Positions 26,934-36,826 of a stretch of 64,000 nt of DNA are shown piece after piece. This DNA comes from Thauera butanivorans NBRC 103042 (GTDB lineage: Bacteria; Pseudomonadota; Gammaproteobacteria; Burkholderiales; Rhodocyclaceae), in contig NZ_BCUG01000022.1 in the NCBI RefSeq assembly GCF_001591165.1, positions 28,104 to 92,103 on the forward strand, given 5' to 3'. The notes beneath the pieces are model-generated. The model was not told the DNA's origin. It did not search any database and was given only the letters and a program-made list of their open reading frames with translations. The position numbers and the translations under genes are program-made. Numbering within the stretch: position 1 is the stretch's first letter; each line of letters starts with the position of its first letter.

Positions 26934-29126
26934 ATGCCGCTTCCCACACACTTTCCCGTTCCGGACCTCGACGACCGCCGCTTCGACGAGCTCGTCGCCG
27001 AGCTGCAGGCCCGCCTCGCCCGCCACGTGCCGGAAATGGCGCCGCTGGCGCCGGGCGACCCGGTCTACGCGCTGGTCGATCTGTTCGCCTGGCTCACCGA
27101 GACCATCATCTACCGCGCCAACCAGATTCCGGAGCGCCAGCGCCGCGCCTTCCTGAACCTGCTGCAGATTCCGCTGCGCCCCGCCCGCCCGGCCGCCGGC
27201 ATCGTCAGCATCGATGCCGCCAACCGCGCGCTGCCGCCGCTGCTCGCCGCCGAATCGCTGCTCAAGGCCGGCAGCACGAGCTTTTCCACCGTCGGCGAAG
27301 TCCAGCCCACGCCGCTCGCGCTGCACATCCTCGTCAAGCACACGCTGGACGACGCCGCGCTCGCCGCCGAAGGCATCAGCCTCGAACAATTGCGCGCCCA
27401 GTACGGCGTCGAACCCGCCGCCTTCCGCCCGCTGACGCTGGTGCCGGGGCGCGACGCGCTGAGCACCGCCGGTACGCGCGACGGCGCCTTCCATCTCGCC
27501 ATCGCGCTCGCCAAACCCGCTTTCATCGCCCAGGCCGATTTGCTGCGGCGCGATCTGGCCGGCATCGTGCTCAACGTCGGCCTCGCGCCGCTGACGGAAC
27601 TCGAAGGCCAGCTCGCCACCGGCCTGCGCCCGCGCAAGCTGGACTGGGAGCTCGCCTGGTGGCCCGACCCTGACGGCGCGCCCGGCAGCGTGCGCTACCT
27701 GCCGCTCGAAGTCGTCGGCGACAGCTCGGCGGGCGGGCGCCGCACCGGCGTCGCGCGCCTGCGCCTGCCGCGCAACGCCGAACTGCTGCGCGCCGCCAGC
27801 GCACTCGATCCGCAGTTCGCCGGCCTCGGCGACACGCCGCCGGAAGCCCCCGCCGAGCTGCGCCCCGGCCAGTTGCTGTTCTGGCTGCGCCTGTCCTGCG
27901 CCGACGAAGCGGCGCTGAGCCTGGGCTACATCGGCCTCAATGCGGTCGACGTCATCGGCCAGGGCATCGCGCGCGACGTGATGCTCGGCGCCGGCAACGG
28001 GCGCCCCGACCAGCGCTTCGAACTGCCGCACGCGGACGTGGACGCCGCCAGCGTGCAGGTCGACGTCGAACACCTGCGCGCCTTCCAGCCGTGGACGCAG
28101 GTGGCGCATTTCGCCGGCAGCGGGCCGGACGACACCGTCTTCACCGTCGATGCGGCCAGCGCCAGCGTGCATTTCGGCGACGGCATACGCGGCAAGCGCC
28201 CGCCCGCCAACGCACGCATCCGCGCCGCCTTCTACCGCCATGGCGGCGGCAGCGGCGGCAACCTGCCGGCCGGCAGCATCAAGGAAATCCACGGCGGCGG
28301 CACCCGCCTGGCGCTGCGCCACGAATGGCCGACGCGCGGCGGCGTCGATGCCGAGACGCTGGACGAGGCCGAACGCCGCATCCCCGCCTTCCTCGGCCAC
28401 CGCGACCGCGCCGTCACCGCCGAGGACTACGGCGTGCTCGCGCGCGACAACCCGATCAATCCGGTGGCGCGCGCCGAAGCGGTCGCCGGCTTCTTCCCCG
28501 GCGCCAGCCTGAAGGCGGTGCGCCGCGGCGTGCCGGGCGTGGTCGGCGTATTCGTGCTGCCGCCCGCGCCGCAGGCGCTGGCCGCCGCGCCGCGGCCCAA
28601 GGCCGGGCTGCTGACCGATGTGTACGACTACCTGTCGGCGCGCTGCATGCTCGGCACCGAGCTGTACGTGCTGTCGCCGCAGTTCGTGCCGGTCGCCGTC
28701 GCGCTGTCGCTCGAGGTCGTCGATCCGGCCACCGAGCAGCAGGTGCATGCCGAAGTCGAGCGCGCGCTGCTGCGCTACCTGTGGGCGCTGCCGCCAGGCG
28801 GCCCGCGCGCTGCCGGCTGGCCGCGCGGCAAGGCGGTCGAGATCAACGAACTGCGCACGCAGGCCGGGCGGGTCGAGGGCGTCGAGGCCGTCAACGCGCT
28901 GCGCCTGTTCTACCAGGACCCGCAGCAGGACGCGCCGGCCTGGCTGGAACTCAGCGGCGCGCAGGCGCTGCCGCTGCTGGACTTCCAGCTTCCCGAGCTG
29001 ATGGCGGTCGCGATCCGTCCGGGCGAGGACCGCCCCGCGCCGCCGCGCGGCTTCGGCCCCGGCGCGCCGGCGCCGGACGGCGGCAGCCGGGCGGTGCCGG
29101 TCCCGGTCATTCCCGACCTCTGCTGA
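26934..29126 (+). CDS. Baseplate assembly protein J (Afp11/gpJ family)
   Basis: 730 residues, a large putative baseplate assembly protein. The N-terminus has LDDRRFDELVAELQARLARH, PEMAPLAPGDPVYALVDLFA and NQIPERQRRAFLNLL. A central gpJ-like core has FGDGIRGKRPPANARIRAAF and GNLPAGSIKEIHGGG. Then ERRIPAFLGHRDRAVTAEDY precedes the C-terminal domain. It forms the wedge ring of the baseplate. The next gene starts 10 bp later. Confidence 0.92.
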   Translation: MPLPTHFPVPDLDDRRFDELVAELQARLARHVPEMAPLAPGDPVYALVDLFAWLTETIIYRANQIPERQRRAFLNLLQIPLRPARPAAGIVSIDAANRALPPLLAAESLLKAGSTSFSTVGEVQPTPLALHILVKHTLDDAALAAEGISLEQLRAQYGVEPAAFRPLTLVPGRDALSTAGTRDGAFHLAIALAKPAFIAQADLLRRDLAGIVLNVGLAPLTELEGQLATGLRPRKLDWELAWWPDPDGAPGSVRYLPLEVVGDSSAGGRRTGVARLRLPRNAELLRAASALDPQFAGLGDTPPEAPAELRPGQLLFWLRLSCADEAALSLGYIGLNAVDVIGQGIARDVMLGAGNGRPDQRFELPHADVDAASVQVDVEHLRAFQPWTQVAHFAGSGPDDTVFTVDAASASVHFGDGIRGKRPPANARIRAAFYRHGGGSGGNLPAGSIKEIHGGGTRLALRHEWPTRGGVDAETLDEAERRIPAFLGHRDRAVTAEDYGVLARDNPINPVARAEAVAGFFPGASLKAVRRGVPGVVGVFVLPPAPQALAAAPRPKAGLLTDVYDYLSARCMLGTELYVLSPQFVPVAVALSLEVVDPATEQQVHAEVERALLRYLWALPPGGPRAAGWPRGKAVEINELRTQAGRVEGVEAVNALRLFYQDPQQDAPAWLELSGAQALPLLDFQLPELMAVAIRPGEDRPAPPRGFGPGAPAPDGGSRAVPVPVIPDLC

Positions 29127-29136
29127 GGACACGGCG

Positions 29137-31611
29137 ATGAACAGCAACGGCACGCGCTTCCTGCTCCTCGACGGCGCCGCGGATTTCCGCAATGCGAGCC
29201 GCCAGTGCGCGTGGGATGCCGAGCAGCGCGCATTCACGCTGACGCGCCAGGACGGCGCGAGGATTCCGCAGCTGCCGCCGGCGCGCGCGCGCGACATCCA
29301 TGCCGCGGCGACACCGTGGATGATCGACGACCACGGCCAGCTCGGCCGCCTGTCGGACGACGGCCTGCGCCTCGAATGCGCGCTCGCCTGGCCGCCGGCG
29401 CAGAGGCAGCCAGCTCAGTGGCAGCCAGTACTCGCCGCGCTCGACGACGCCGAAACCGGCGCACCCGACCTCGAATCCCTGCTGCTGGACCCGGTCGACG
29501 CCCCGCACGGCCGCTTCACCGACCTCGCCTTCGGCGGCAGCGGCGTGGTCGCGCTGCCGTGGAGCGACGGCGGCACGGCGCACGGCCTCACTGCCGTGCA
29601 TCTGCGCCGCCGCTGGCAGACGCACTGCATGCTGGCGTTCGCGCCGCGGCACGCCTGCGTCGAAGCGGCGAGCGGCGCCGACCGCGTCTGGCTGCTCGGC
29701 GAGACGCGGCTCGGGCTCGCCGCCGGCGCCCCGCTGCCGCGGCGCTACGCCGGCCGTCCGGAACGTTTCGAGCCGCTGCAGGCCAACCCCGATCCGCTGC
29801 GCCTGCTGTGGGACGTGGCGCTGCCGCCGCACCGCGGCCTGCTGGGCCTGGCCGCCGACGGCGAACGCCTCTACATCCTCGCCGAACGTCCGGACAGCAC
29901 CGACGATGCGCCGCTGATGCAGGTCTTCAGCCGTCCGCTCGCCGCCGGCCCCGCCGCCGCCTTCCGCATCCATCGCCTGCCGGCCGGGCTGCCGCTCGCC
30001 ACCGACATCGCCGCGCCGGGCGCGGGCCGTTTCCTGCTGCTGATGCCGTTCGAGGAAGGCGAGCAGCATGGCCGGCGGCGCGACTGCCCGCTCTTCGCGC
30101 TGGCGGACGACGGCGAGGAAAGCAGCGAAAGCAGCGCACAAGAAGCCCGCGCCGAAGCCGTGCCCGAGCGCTGGCCGCGCCGCTCGGAAGCCGCGCTGCC
30201 CGCGGCGGCGCGCTTCGTCCGTCGCCGCGACGGCCATCCCTGCACACTCACCAAGGACGGCCCGATCCGCCTCTACCGCCTCGCCCAGGCCCACTTCGCG
30301 CCATCCGGCACGGTGACGCTGAGCGAGATGCTCGATTCGGCGATGCCCGACACGCTGTGGGACCGGCTCTATCTCGACGCCTGCATCCCGCCCGGCTGCC
30401 GCATCGACATTGCCGTCCAGGCCGGCGACGACCGCGCCCGGCTGCCGGCGGAGTGGATCGAACAGCCGCAGGCGGTGCGGAATCCGCAGCCGTCCGAGCT
30501 GCCGTTCGCGCCCGGCCGCGCGCCGCCCGACGATCCCCATGCCGGCCTGTACGAAGTGCTGCTCCAGCGCGGCACCGGCGCGGTGCGCGAAGTGCGCGGC
30601 CGCTACCTGCGGCTGCGCCTCACGCTGCACGGCGACGGCCGCCACAGCCCGGCGATCTTCGCGCTGCGGGTGTATTACCCGCGCTTTTCGTGGCAGACGC
30701 ACTATCTGCCGGACCACTTCCAGCAGCAGGAACGCCCGCAGCCCACGAATGCCGACGAGGTGGCGGACGGGGTGCCGGCCAACGGCGCGGACCTGCGCGA
30801 ACGCCTGCTGGCGAGTTTCGAGGGCGTACTGACGCCGCTCGAGGACCGCATCGCCGCCAGCGAAATCCTCGTCGATCCGGCGGCGGCGCCGGCCGCGCAC
30901 CTGCCCTGGCTGGCGCATGTCCTCGGCACCGCCCTGCCCGGCCACTGGCCCGAGGCCCGCCGCCGCCGCTGGCTCGCATCCCAGGGCGCGCTGCAGCAGA
31001 CGCACGGCAGCTATCGCGGGCTGCTGCTGGCGCTCGACATCCTGACCGACGGCGCGGTCGCGCGCGGCGCGGTGATCCCGGTCGAGCACTTCCGCCTGCG
31101 CCGCACGATGGCGACCCTCCTCGGCATCGACATGGACGACCGCGGCCATCCGCTGACGCTGGGCACCGGGCAGTCGGGCAACAGCATCGTCGGCGACAGC
31201 CTGATCCTGTCGGACGACATGGCGCGCGAGTTCCTCGCCCTGTTCGCGCCGGAAGTGGCCGAACGCCAGGGCGAAGCGGCGGTGGTCGAGCGCTTCTTCG
31301 ACGAAGCCTCGCGGCGCCTGACGGTGATCCTGCACGGCCCGGCGCGCGGCCTGCAGGCGGTGGTGCGCGATGCGCTGCCGGCGCTGGTGCCGGCGACCGT
31401 GCAATGGGCCGTCCGCAGCAGCGAGCACCCCTTCGTGCTCGGCCTGTCGCCGCTGCTCGGCATCGACACCTGGCTGGAAACCCGGCCGCCGTCCGGCCGC
31501 GTCGTGCTCGAGCGCACGCGCCTGGGCCGCGGCGATCTGCTGCACAACCCTGTGGCGCTCGACCCCGAGCATGCGGTGGCCGTCGGGGCGGGCGCCGGTG
31601 ACGGACCGTAA
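29137..31611 (+). CDS. Phage tail protein I family baseplate protein with propeller-like N-terminus
   Basis: 824 residues. The C-terminal third (about 530-760) matches the tail protein I type: RVYYPRFSWQTHYLPDHFQQ, RLLASFEGVLTPLEDRIAAS, HLPWLAHVLGTALPGHWPEA, then QTHGSYRGLLLALDILTDGA. The N-terminal 500 residues contain repeated short units such as GERLYILAE that suggest a beta-propeller. The place directly after gpJ equals Afp12/Pvc12, which links baseplate and fibres. An extended N-terminal region is known in other injection systems. Confidence 0.87.
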   Translation: MNSNGTRFLLLDGAADFRNASRQCAWDAEQRAFTLTRQDGARIPQLPPARARDIHAAATPWMIDDHGQLGRLSDDGLRLECALAWPPAQRQPAQWQPVLAALDDAETGAPDLESLLLDPVDAPHGRFTDLAFGGSGVVALPWSDGGTAHGLTAVHLRRRWQTHCMLAFAPRHACVEAASGADRVWLLGETRLGLAAGAPLPRRYAGRPERFEPLQANPDPLRLLWDVALPPHRGLLGLAADGERLYILAERPDSTDDAPLMQVFSRPLAAGPAAAFRIHRLPAGLPLATDIAAPGAGRFLLLMPFEEGEQHGRRRDCPLFALADDGEESSESSAQEARAEAVPERWPRRSEAALPAAARFVRRRDGHPCTLTKDGPIRLYRLAQAHFAPSGTVTLSEMLDSAMPDTLWDRLYLDACIPPGCRIDIAVQAGDDRARLPAEWIEQPQAVRNPQPSELPFAPGRAPPDDPHAGLYEVLLQRGTGAVREVRGRYLRLRLTLHGDGRHSPAIFALRVYYPRFSWQTHYLPDHFQQQERPQPTNADEVADGVPANGADLRERLLASFEGVLTPLEDRIAASEILVDPAAAPAAHLPWLAHVLGTALPGHWPEARRRRWLASQGALQQTHGSYRGLLLALDILTDGAVARGAVIPVEHFRLRRTMATLLGIDMDDRGHPLTLGTGQSGNSIVGDSLILSDDMAREFLALFAPEVAERQGEAAVVERFFDEASRRLTVILHGPARGLQAVVRDALPALVPATVQWAVRSSEHPFVLGLSPLLGIDTWLETRPPSGRVVLERTRLGRGDLLHNPVALDPEHAVAVGAGAGDGP

Positions 31612-31632
31612 AGGACCAGAAAGGAGAAGGGC

Positions 31633-32601
31633 ATGAGCAAGCCCGACGACAACTGCGATGCCAGCCTCGCCAGCGACGGCCGTTTCGAGGAGGCGCTGAA
31701 GCGCGTGAGCCACCAGCCCGGCATGCTGCTCGGGCTGGAAGCGACGCGCGCCGAGCAGGACTACCACCGCCGCCGCGCGACGCGCCACGGCTACTGGCTG
31801 CACGGCGCCGGCACCGTGGCCGGCCTGCGCGTGAGCATGCGCGCGGAAGACCCCGGCAACGACACCGACAACGTGCGCGTGCGCCTGGTCGTCAGCCCCG
31901 GCATCGGCGTCGATGGCCTCGGCCGCGAAGTCAGCGCCGCCGAGCCCTACTGCGTCGATCTCGGCGCCTGGCTCACCGCCCAGTTCGAGGACGAGGCGGC
32001 GTGGGGCGCACTGATCCGCGACGGCTATGACGAACCCGGCAACCTGCTGTGGCTCAAGGTCACGATGCGCTACCAGGACTGCGCCAGCGGCCTGCAGCCG
32101 GTGCTGGCGACCGGGATCAATGCCGGCACCGATCCGGTGCAGCCCAGCCGGGTCGCGGACTGCGTGCTGTTCGAACTGGCCGCCGAGCGCCCGCAGGACG
32201 TCGCCGACGACGAACACCTCTTCGCCGCCCATGCCCGCATCCGGCCCTTCGACGAGATCGAGGACAGGCTCGGCGAAAGCGAGCGCAGCCGCATCGAAGC
32301 CGCCAGCGGCGGCGCGCGCGGCCAGCTCGAACTCGGCGCCCGCCTGCTGCATTCGCTCGGCGACGACAACCAGGCGCTGGTTGCCCGCCAGGCTTTCCTG
32401 ACCGAGCCGGCGCTGCTCGCGCGCACGCTGCTCGCGCGCATCGCGATCCGCCTGACGCCGCCGGCGCCCGGGTCTGAGTCTGAGTCTGAGGCCGAGCTCG
32501 GGCCCGGCCTCGTCGTCAACCCGCGCCGCATCGAGGTGGACAACCTCGTGCGCCCCTTCCTGTTCAATGCCGCCGCGCTTGCCCGGCTGATCCGCGCGTA
32601 A
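31633..32601 (+). CDS. eCIS protein with GMLL...GAGTVAGL module
   Basis: 322 residues, function unknown. Residues 30-105 contain GMLLGLEATRAEQDYHRRRA, then HGAGTVAGLRV, then VVSPGIGVDGLGREV. The same order of motifs occurs in the next two proteins. A short Ser-Glu run (SESESEAE) comes from a TCTGAG triplication near 32470. AAGGAG at 31621 supports the ATG. Its place between gpI and the ATPase fits a fibre-attachment or baseplate accessory role, but this is inference. Confidence 0.7.
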   Translation: MSKPDDNCDASLASDGRFEEALKRVSHQPGMLLGLEATRAEQDYHRRRATRHGYWLHGAGTVAGLRVSMRAEDPGNDTDNVRVRLVVSPGIGVDGLGREVSAAEPYCVDLGAWLTAQFEDEAAWGALIRDGYDEPGNLLWLKVTMRYQDCASGLQPVLATGINAGTDPVQPSRVADCVLFELAAERPQDVADDEHLFAAHARIRPFDEIEDRLGESERSRIEAASGGARGQLELGARLLHSLGDDNQALVARQAFLTEPALLARTLLARIAIRLTPPAPGSESESEAELGPGLVVNPRRIEVDNLVRPFLFNAAALARLIRA

Positions 32602-32610
32602 GGAGCCGCC

Positions 32611-35124
32611 ATGGCCACCATCCACTTCACCCCGCTGCGCACCGGCACGACCAACGCGGCCGGCGAACGCATCTCCAGCATCGACCCGCTGCTGTCGCGC
32701 ACCAACTACTTCGACGGCCAGTTGTTGAAGGCCTCGGACCTGAACCGCGACCAGATCTACCTCGACGAACGCCTGCTCGAACTCGGCCAGGTCTTCGGCG
32801 CCGGCATCGTGCGCGGGCTGGAGCCGAGCCTGAAGTCCGGCCACGTGCTCGAAGTCGCGCCCGGCATCGCGATCGCGCCATCCGGCCGCGTGCTGCAGCT
32901 CAACGACACGCCGCTGACCATCGACCTGCTCGACAGCGGCCTGATCGCCACCCTCAACGACGGCCGCTTCCGCAGCCATGCGCGCGGCCTGTACGCGCTG
33001 GCGCTGACGCACGCCGAGATGATCGACGGCATCGCCGAGGCCTACCCGAAGGATCTTTCCGCGCCGCGCACGCCGCATGTTTCCGCATGGGCCGAAGGCG
33101 TCGAGCTGCGCCTGGTCCCGCTGCCGCTGCCCTTGCCGCAGCAGGACGAGATCGCGGTGCGCGCGAACCTCGCGCGCGAGCTGCTGGGCAGCGGCGAACG
33201 CCTCGCGCTGCCGTCCGACGACGCCGTGGCGCTGGGCCTGATCGCCGTCGAGCGCGGCCGCATCCTGTGGCTGGACCGCGGCCTGCTGCGCCGGCCGCAG
33301 CGCGCGCTGAACACCCCGAACGCGATCCAGCAGGATCTCGCCGCGCATTACCAGGAACTGCTGCAGGCGGTGCTCGCGGCGCGGCGCAGCAGCGGACTGC
33401 GCGGCGCCTTCGCCGCCAGCCAGTACTTCCGCGTGCTGCCGCCCTGGGGCTCGCTGCCGCAGGATTCGATCGACCCGGTCGGCGGCCGCCAGCAGTTCTT
33501 CCCCAAGGATTTCGAAGTCAGCATCGCGCCGCTGCGCCGCAGCGAACTGGCCGCGGTGCTGGCCGATTCCGCCCATCTCGCCCCCATCGACCTCGAACGC
33601 GACGCCGACTGCGACGTGATGGTGCTGGTGCCGATGAGCGACGCGGCCTTCGCGCTGCGCGCCCGCCAGCTCGAAGCGCCGGCCGAGGCCGTGCCGCGCG
33701 CGCTCGGCCGCCTCGCGCGCCTGGATCGCCTCGCGCTGCGCGTGCTGCCGCAGCCCCCCATCCACCGCATCGATACCGACGCTGACGTCTGGCGCGCGAT
33801 CTGGGCCGAGGCGAATCCGGACGAAATCCTCTACGTGCGCCGGCCGCCGCGCACCGCCGAAACCGCCGTCAGCGCCGTCGTGCTGGCGCTCGGCACCACG
33901 CTGCCGCCGCCCTCCGCGGCCCTGCCGCCGGATGCCGCCCGGCTCGAAGACGAACTGGACGCCGCCCTCGAAGCCGCCGACACGGCCGAGGAAGCGCGCG
34001 GCGCGCTGGAAGCCGAAGCCGCGCGCCTGAAGATCCGCATCGCCGAACTGGAAAAGGCGGTCGCCCTCGGCGGCGACCAGCGCCTGGCCGATGCGCTGGC
34101 CGAAATCGAGCGCCTGGCGCTGGCGCTGGAGGCTGCGCGGAAGGAGATCGAGACGCTGAGATCGGACCAGCGCAACGCCGCCGTGCTCGCCAATGCACTC
34201 GAAGCCACCAGCGCGCAGATCGACAAGTTGAAAGCCGATCTCGACGCCGCGCGCGCCGAGATCGAGCGCCTGAAGACGGCCGCCTCGCCAATCGACGAGA
34301 CGGTGAAGCGGCGCATCGACGAGCTTTCCGGGATGCTCGACGACGAACGCGCCCGATCCGCCGCGCTGGACAGGGAAGGCTCCACGCTTGCCGCCCAGTT
34401 GAAGGCCTCGCAACTGCAAATCGCCCAGCTCGAGGCCGAACTGAGGGAGGCCAGGATCAGGCTGGAAACGGCAGGCGGTACCGATGCCGATCTGAAGGCC
34501 GCGCGCGAGGAAATCGACAAGCTGAAGGCGGACATCGAAGCCGCGCTCAGGACGCAGGACAGCACCGGTGCCGAACTCGCCGATGCGCGCACCCGGCTCG
34601 AAGCCAGCCTCGAACGCGAAGCCAGGGGCAGTACGCGCATCGCCGAAATGCAGGCCGCGCTCGACAAGGCGGCAAGCGACAACAAGGCCCTGGGCGCCGA
34701 ACGCACGGCACTGGAAGGCCGGGCGACCAAAGCGGAAGCGGAAGCCGAGAAGCTGAAGCTGGAGGCCGCGCGCGCGCCCGACCTGCAAACCATGCTGTCG
34801 CTCGAAATCCTCGCCCGGACGCGCGGCGCGGACGAAGCCGGCATCAAGGCCGCCGCCGCTGCCGACGCGCTGATCGGCGCCGACGGCAGCGCGCGCCTGG
34901 CCGCGGTGCAGATCGTCGGCCTGGCCGAGCGCCGCACCGAGCGGGCGCTGTGGCCGAGCATGCAGGCCATCGCCAGGGCCGATGTCGCGCACTTCGAGAA
35001 GCTCCGCGAGCACCTGTTCAAGAGCGGCGGCGACGTCGATCTGCCGAAGTTCTTCGTCGCCGAAGGCAAGAACTACGGACTGGCCGCGGCCCAGATCAGG
35101 CTGTGGGAGTCGCTGATCGGCTGA
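32611..35124 (+). CDS. Large coiled-coil eCIS protein with YFDGQLL module
   Basis: 837 residues in three parts. Residues 32-100 hold the shared module (TNYFDGQLLKASDLNRDQIY, FGAGIVRGLE, LEVAPGIAIAPSGRVLQL). Residues about 100-440 are an alpha/beta body of unknown type. Residues about 445-725 are an almost continuous heptad-rich coiled coil (Ala, Glu, Leu, Arg). A roughly 100-residue helical C-terminal domain follows. A fibre stalk or a tape-measure-like ruler are the two obvious ideas: no other tape-measure candidate exists in the cluster, but the N-terminal module argues for a baseplate or fibre role. Confidence 0.72.
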   Translation: MATIHFTPLRTGTTNAAGERISSIDPLLSRTNYFDGQLLKASDLNRDQIYLDERLLELGQVFGAGIVRGLEPSLKSGHVLEVAPGIAIAPSGRVLQLNDTPLTIDLLDSGLIATLNDGRFRSHARGLYALALTHAEMIDGIAEAYPKDLSAPRTPHVSAWAEGVELRLVPLPLPLPQQDEIAVRANLARELLGSGERLALPSDDAVALGLIAVERGRILWLDRGLLRRPQRALNTPNAIQQDLAAHYQELLQAVLAARRSSGLRGAFAASQYFRVLPPWGSLPQDSIDPVGGRQQFFPKDFEVSIAPLRRSELAAVLADSAHLAPIDLERDADCDVMVLVPMSDAAFALRARQLEAPAEAVPRALGRLARLDRLALRVLPQPPIHRIDTDADVWRAIWAEANPDEILYVRRPPRTAETAVSAVVLALGTTLPPPSAALPPDAARLEDELDAALEAADTAEEARGALEAEAARLKIRIAELEKAVALGGDQRLADALAEIERLALALEAARKEIETLRSDQRNAAVLANALEATSAQIDKLKADLDAARAEIERLKTAASPIDETVKRRIDELSGMLDDERARSAALDREGSTLAAQLKASQLQIAQLEAELREARIRLETAGGTDADLKAAREEIDKLKADIEAALRTQDSTGAELADARTRLEASLEREARGSTRIAEMQAALDKAASDNKALGAERTALEGRATKAEAEAEKLKLEAARAPDLQTMLSLEILARTRGADEAGIKAAAAADALIGADGSARLAAVQIVGLAERRTERALWPSMQAIARADVAHFEKLREHLFKSGGDVDLPKFFVAEGKNYGLAAAQIRLWESLIG

Positions 35125-35143
35125 CGGCAAGGAGAAGCACATC

Positions 35144-36826
35144 ATGGCCACCACGTCCTTCCTGCCGCCCGGCCTGCTCGCCGCACTGGCTTCGCGCCCG
35201 GCGCTGACGCTGCTGCCGCGCGTGCCGCCGTCCATCCGCCTGCACGAACCGGAACGGCGCGCCGGCGACCCGCGCCGGCTGAACCTCTTTGCCGGCCGCG
35301 CGCTCGGCGAGCGCGAGTTCGAGCGCCTGCAGGCCTATGTCGACGACCGCATCGCGCCGCTGCTGGCGAGCCTCGCGCCCGGCATCGTCGAAGGCCTGGC
35401 CACGGCCTTTTCCGGCAGCGGCGCGGACACCCGCGTGCGCGTGCAGCCGGGCCTGGCGGTCGGCGCCGCGGGGCAGTTGATCCGCCTCTTCCATCCGCTC
35501 GACCAGGCCTGGACCGACCTCGCCGCGCAGGCCGAACGCGACCAGGACAGCCCACTGCGCGACGGCCTCTTTCTGCTGACGATACGCAGCGCGGTCGAGC
35601 CCATCGACGACAGGGCCGCGCAGGAGCCCTGCACCCGTACCGAAGCCGACCCGCTCGCCGAGCGGCGCATCGAGACCGTGAGCCTGCTGGGCCTGCAGCG
35701 CGTCTCCGGCAGCCCGCGGCTGATGGCGATGCCGCAGGCGCGCGCGGCCAACCGCATCGGCGTCCGCCTGCTGCGCGAAGCGCCGTTCCGCGCCGACAGC
35801 GGCGCGGTGCCGCTGGGGCTGGTCAAGATCGTCGACCGGCTGCCGGTGTGGTTCGACCCGCTCGCCGGCCGGCTGCTGGCCGGACCGGACGCTGCCGCGC
35901 ACACGCTGCTCGCGCACACGGTCGCGGCCCTCGAAGCCTGGCAGCGCGCCCACGCCGCGCCGCTGCCGGACGTGCCGACACAGACCCTCGCCGAGCTGCT
36001 GGGCCTCGACTACCTACCGGCCGCCGGACCGCTGCCCGCCGCGCTGCTGCGCGATCCGGCGGCCAGGGCGCCGTCGCTGGCCTTCCTGCCGGCCGACCTG
36101 CAGGTCGAGCTTGCGCCGGTGCCGGCGGGCACCATCGAAGGCGTGGTCACGGACGAACTTCCGCGCGGCAGCGTCGACCTGATCCACGGCCTGGGCGAGC
36201 GCATCCGCCTGCTGCTGGCGATTCCCGACCTCGACTACCGCCGCGACCTGTTCGACCTGCCGCAGCGCGACACCCGGCTGGAAGACGAGTTGTTCCGCCG
36301 CGCGGAAACGGCCACCCGCGCATACGAGGCATGGAAGCAGCAGTGGTACGCGCTGTTCCACGGCCTTTCCGCCGCGCAGTTGAAGGCCCTGCGCGCGCCG
36401 GGGCTGATCGCCTCGCCGCCGCCCGATCCCGGGCACTACCGCAACAAGCTCGTCAGCGACCGCGCCGGCAGTCTGCCGCCCGAAGAACTGCCCGAGCCCT
36501 ATGCCAGCCACCTCGCCGAACCGCATCCCGCGCCGGAAGACTACGGCAGCGTCGCCTCCGCCGCGCCCGACGGCGACGGCCTGCTGTTCCAGCGCGAAAA
36601 GCTGCGCGACGACATCCGCCATCTGGAAGCCGCGCTGGACCAGAGTTTCCGCCTGCTCGAAGAGGTCAATGACTTCCTCGGCCTGCAGCGCCAGCAGCTC
36701 GATGCACTGACGGTGTCCTTCAGCGCGCTCGCCGGCGGCGTGGCCGGCGACGGCCTGGGCGCGCAACTGGTGCGCTGGACGACGGCCCGGTTCACCCCCG
36801 TGGTCAGGACGGAGAATCCGAAATGA
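35144..36826 (+). CDS. eCIS protein with third copy of the LFAG...GIVEGL module
   Basis: 560 residues, function unknown. Residues 47-116 repeat the module of the two preceding genes: NLFAGRALGEREFERLQAYV, APGIVEGLATAF and VQPGLAVGAAGQLIRLF. The remainder is predicted mixed alpha/beta with a helical C-terminus (LEAALDQSFRLLEEVNDFLG). AAGGAG precedes the ATG and the stop overlaps the next start by 4 bp. Confidence 0.7.
   Translation: MATTSFLPPGLLAALASRPALTLLPRVPPSIRLHEPERRAGDPRRLNLFAGRALGEREFERLQAYVDDRIAPLLASLAPGIVEGLATAFSGSGADTRVRVQPGLAVGAAGQLIRLFHPLDQAWTDLAAQAERDQDSPLRDGLFLLTIRSAVEPIDDRAAQEPCTRTEADPLAERRIETVSLLGLQRVSGSPRLMAMPQARAANRIGVRLLREAPFRADSGAVPLGLVKIVDRLPVWFDPLAGRLLAGPDAAAHTLLAHTVAALEAWQRAHAAPLPDVPTQTLAELLGLDYLPAAGPLPAALLRDPAARAPSLAFLPADLQVELAPVPAGTIEGVVTDELPRGSVDLIHGLGERIRLLLAIPDLDYRRDLFDLPQRDTRLEDELFRRAETATRAYEAWKQQWYALFHGLSAAQLKALRAPGLIASPPPDPGHYRNKLVSDRAGSLPPEELPEPYASHLAEPHPAPEDYGSVASAAPDGDGLLFQREKLRDDIRHLEAALDQSFRLLEEVNDFLGLQRQQLDALTVSFSALAGGVAGDGLGAQLVRWTTARFTPVVRTENPK

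Noticed and set aside
29107..35235. A 2042-codon open frame on the minus strand
   Set aside because: It is antisense to six well-supported plus-strand genes, including gpI-type and coiled-coil proteins. Long antisense frames are expected in very GC-rich DNA; its translation is Arg/Gln/His-rich with no family motif.
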